A stretch of 64,000 nt of DNA, taken from Fictibacillus solisalsi. GTDB lineage: Bacteria; Bacillota; Bacilli; Bacillales; Fictibacillaceae. Location of the stretch: positions 2,377,057 to 2,441,056 of the forward strand of contig NZ_FNHW01000001.1 in the NCBI RefSeq assembly GCF_900103485.1, written 5' to 3'. The translations under genes and the position numbers were made by a program. This document shows positions 62,884-64,000 of the stretch, in pieces. The notes under the pieces are model-generated. The model was not told where the DNA came from, did no database searches, and saw only the letters and a program-made list of their open reading frames with translations. The number at the start of each line of letters is the position of its first letter. Within the stretch, counting starts at the first letter, position 1.

Positions 62884-63163
62884 TGCATTCCTCCATTTTC
62901 AGAAAATTCAATCCTTTATTAAAGAGTAGCAACGATATACTGAAAAAGCCATGGAACGAAGGTCCCGTTCTCATTCTAGTCCTTTCCTATCTTTTGGAAG
63001 CCCCCTGTCGGAAAATCTAGTAAGCTGTAATCATTACCAAACTTTTTTCCTCCCCACAAATCAATAAAGCACGACTATTGTACCTGTTTTTTTTTAACTT
63101 TCCATACTATAATCTGAGAGTTATTATTTTCTAAATATAGTACAGGAGAAATGGAGGGTGGTT

Positions 63164-63574
63164 ATGATCAGCTGGCTTAAACGGAGAAAAACGAATATCA
63201 AGACCCATTCATCACCTGACATTGCTTCCCGTTCTTCTGCTGCAGCTCATCTGCAAACGAAATCCATTTCACCAGATAAGGAAATCGAACATTACAAAAG
63301 CAGACTTTTGCAATTTGGCATTAAAGTTTACGAGATGCCAAAGTTAACTCCCCAATCGAAGAAAAGCAGACTCGATGCCTACACCATAGCCTCATACGTA
63401 GCAAACAATACAGAACTTAAATCTCTTTTTCTTACAAAAAAAGGTCTGCCTGCATCCCAGCTTTCAGAAAAATTTCCAAGCAAGTCCATTAAACGATACA
63501 CCCCTTATATTATTGCTGTTGCTCTCATTATTATTGAAGATTATGACTATCTTAAAGGCTATTTGCCGGAATAG
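63164..63574 (+). CDS. Sigma-I C-terminal-domain-only protein
   Basis: 136 residues from ATG 63164, 6 nt after GGAGG. Residues about 40-136 align with the C-terminal third of B. subtilis SigI: LLQFGIKVYEMPKLTP, NNTELKSLFLTKKGLPASQL, SIKRYTPYIIAVALIIIEDY, LKGYLPE. The sigma-2 domain (about 140 residues in SigI) is absent and replaced by a basic, Ser-rich 35-residue N-terminus; no sigma-2 remnant is seen upstream. A -10 like TATAAT lies at 63108-63113. 12 bases before an rsgI gene, as full-length sigI would be. Confidence 0.82.
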   Translation: MISWLKRRKTNIKTHSSPDIASRSSAAAHLQTKSISPDKEIEHYKSRLLQFGIKVYEMPKLTPQSKKSRLDAYTIASYVANNTELKSLFLTKKGLPASQLSEKFPSKSIKRYTPYIIAVALIIIEDYDYLKGYLPE

Positions 63575-63586
63575 GAGGCCCTTACG

Positions 63587-64000
63587 ATGACAAAAGGAAT
63601 TGTGGTAGAAGTCAAACGGCACCACATCATCGTTCTATCTGAGGGCGGTGTGTTTCGCAAGGTGAAGAACAATGGACAGCTTTACGCGGTAGGAAGTGAT
63701 ATTCTCCTGCCTAATGAACCGAACCGAAACTCAATGTTCAGCCTTCCCGTGTTTAACTGGAAATCTGCAAGCGTGTTTACCTTTGCCATCCTCTTATTAT
63801 TTTTCCAGCTCGCACCTAATACTGGTCAAGGGGTTTACGCTTATGTAGGCATAGAGATGAACCCAAGCATCGAATTGTCCATCGATGATGACATGAGGGT
63901 TCAGCAAATTACTGCCTATAATTCGGACGGTAAAAAACTAGTTGCACTACTGGAAAATTACCATGGGCAGCCTCTTGAGAAAGTGACTGAGGAAATTTTC
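63587..64000 (+). CDS. rsgI: Anti-sigma-I factor RsgI, N-terminal part (runs off the window)
   Basis: 138 codons to the right edge; TAGGAGG 8 nt before ATG. N-terminal RsgI_N domain (MTKGIVVEVKRHHIIVLSEG), one membrane helix (about 64-82), then the extracellular start YAYVGIEMNPSIELSIDDDM typical for RsgI. It should hold a sigma-I-type protein inactive at the membrane; here its partner gene is the sigma-I C-terminal fragment just upstream. Confidence 0.9.
   Translation, partial: MTKGIVVEVKRHHIIVLSEGGVFRKVKNNGQLYAVGSDILLPNEPNRNSMFSLPVFNWKSASVFTFAILLLFFQLAPNTGQGVYAYVGIEMNPSIELSIDDDMRVQQITAYNSDGKKLVALLENYHGQPLEKVTEEIF

Noticed and set aside
63052-63075. CCCC then CGAC 16 nt later as a sigma-I type promoter before the SigI-like gene
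   Set aside because: Resembles reported sigma-I elements only loosely; I cannot verify the consensus and the TATAAT at 63108 is a simpler choice.
1-64000. CRISPR arrays, tRNA/rRNA genes, intact insertion sequences, prophage
   Set aside because: No repeat-spacer pattern, no cloverleaf or rRNA blocks, no transposase or phage structural motifs were seen.

Overview
The window is a chromosomal segment of an endospore-forming, moderate-GC Bacillaceae (Bacillus/Fictibacillus-like). The evidence is gene families close to B. subtilis YjgC/YjgD, YfiB/YfiC, YpzG, Spo0M, CotD, KatA/KatE and SigI/RsgI, strong GGAGG ribosome-binding sites, sigma-A, sigma-B and sigma-K type promoter motifs, PerR and LexA boxes, and S-box and yybP-ykoY riboswitches. 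I see no rRNA, tRNA, CRISPR array, prophage or intact insertion sequence. The genus cannot be fixed from the sequence alone.

Layout. 1-4.9 kb: end of an amino acid permease, then a formate-dehydrogenase-like operon (yjgC, yjgD, psiE, a DUF2294 gene) behind a 180-nt leader that ends in a strong terminator. 5-9.9 kb (minus): an aldo/keto reductase and the heterodimeric ABC exporter yfiB-yfiC. 10-14 kb: polyamine importer potABCD. 14-23 kb: a hydrolase, a large secreted M14 peptidase, an HtrA-type protease, a phosphodiesterase, a UMF1-type transporter, small ypzG and an Arg/Ser-rich mini-gene. 23-27.8 kb (minus): DUF523, a CoA transferase with a LytTR regulator, DUF3219, a DsbA/FrnE protein and a thioesterase. 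27.8-38.5 kb is a redox and metal region: sigma-B-type katE, a xanthine-dehydrogenase-like molybdoenzyme operon, a manganese riboswitch in front of a half-length Spo0M protein, a PerR/Fur-like regulator whose N-terminus is in another frame, katA with PerR boxes, and a gene-poor 870-bp stretch with an SOS box, a probable small RNA and a decayed type I toxin. 38.5-49 kb (minus): two luciferase-like monooxygenases, a SAM-riboswitch NhaC transporter, and a sugar ABC/debranching-enzyme operon under a LacI regulator with three matching operators. 49-64 kb: mixed metabolic genes, spore-surface genes (Arg/Ser-rich protein, CotD), a polysaccharide deacetylase, a DeoR-HAD operon, a MerR regulator, a secreted beta-lactamase-like hydrolase, and at the right edge a sigma-I C-terminal-domain-only protein followed by an RsgI anti-sigma factor.

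The most unusual items are: (i) the RsgI-linked gene that keeps only the C-terminal domain of sigma-I; (ii) a textbook yybP-ykoY manganese riboswitch with a complete terminator/antiterminator set in front of a Spo0M-like gene; (iii) the SOS-box small-RNA and type I toxin remnant between katA and the monooxygenases; (iv) a katE reading frame with no ATG, GTG or TTG start; and (v) the frameshifted PerR-like gene. Several short genes of 34-50 codons (21815, 22646, 35673, 38333, 54885) are supported by Shine-Dalgarno sites, terminators or family resemblance.
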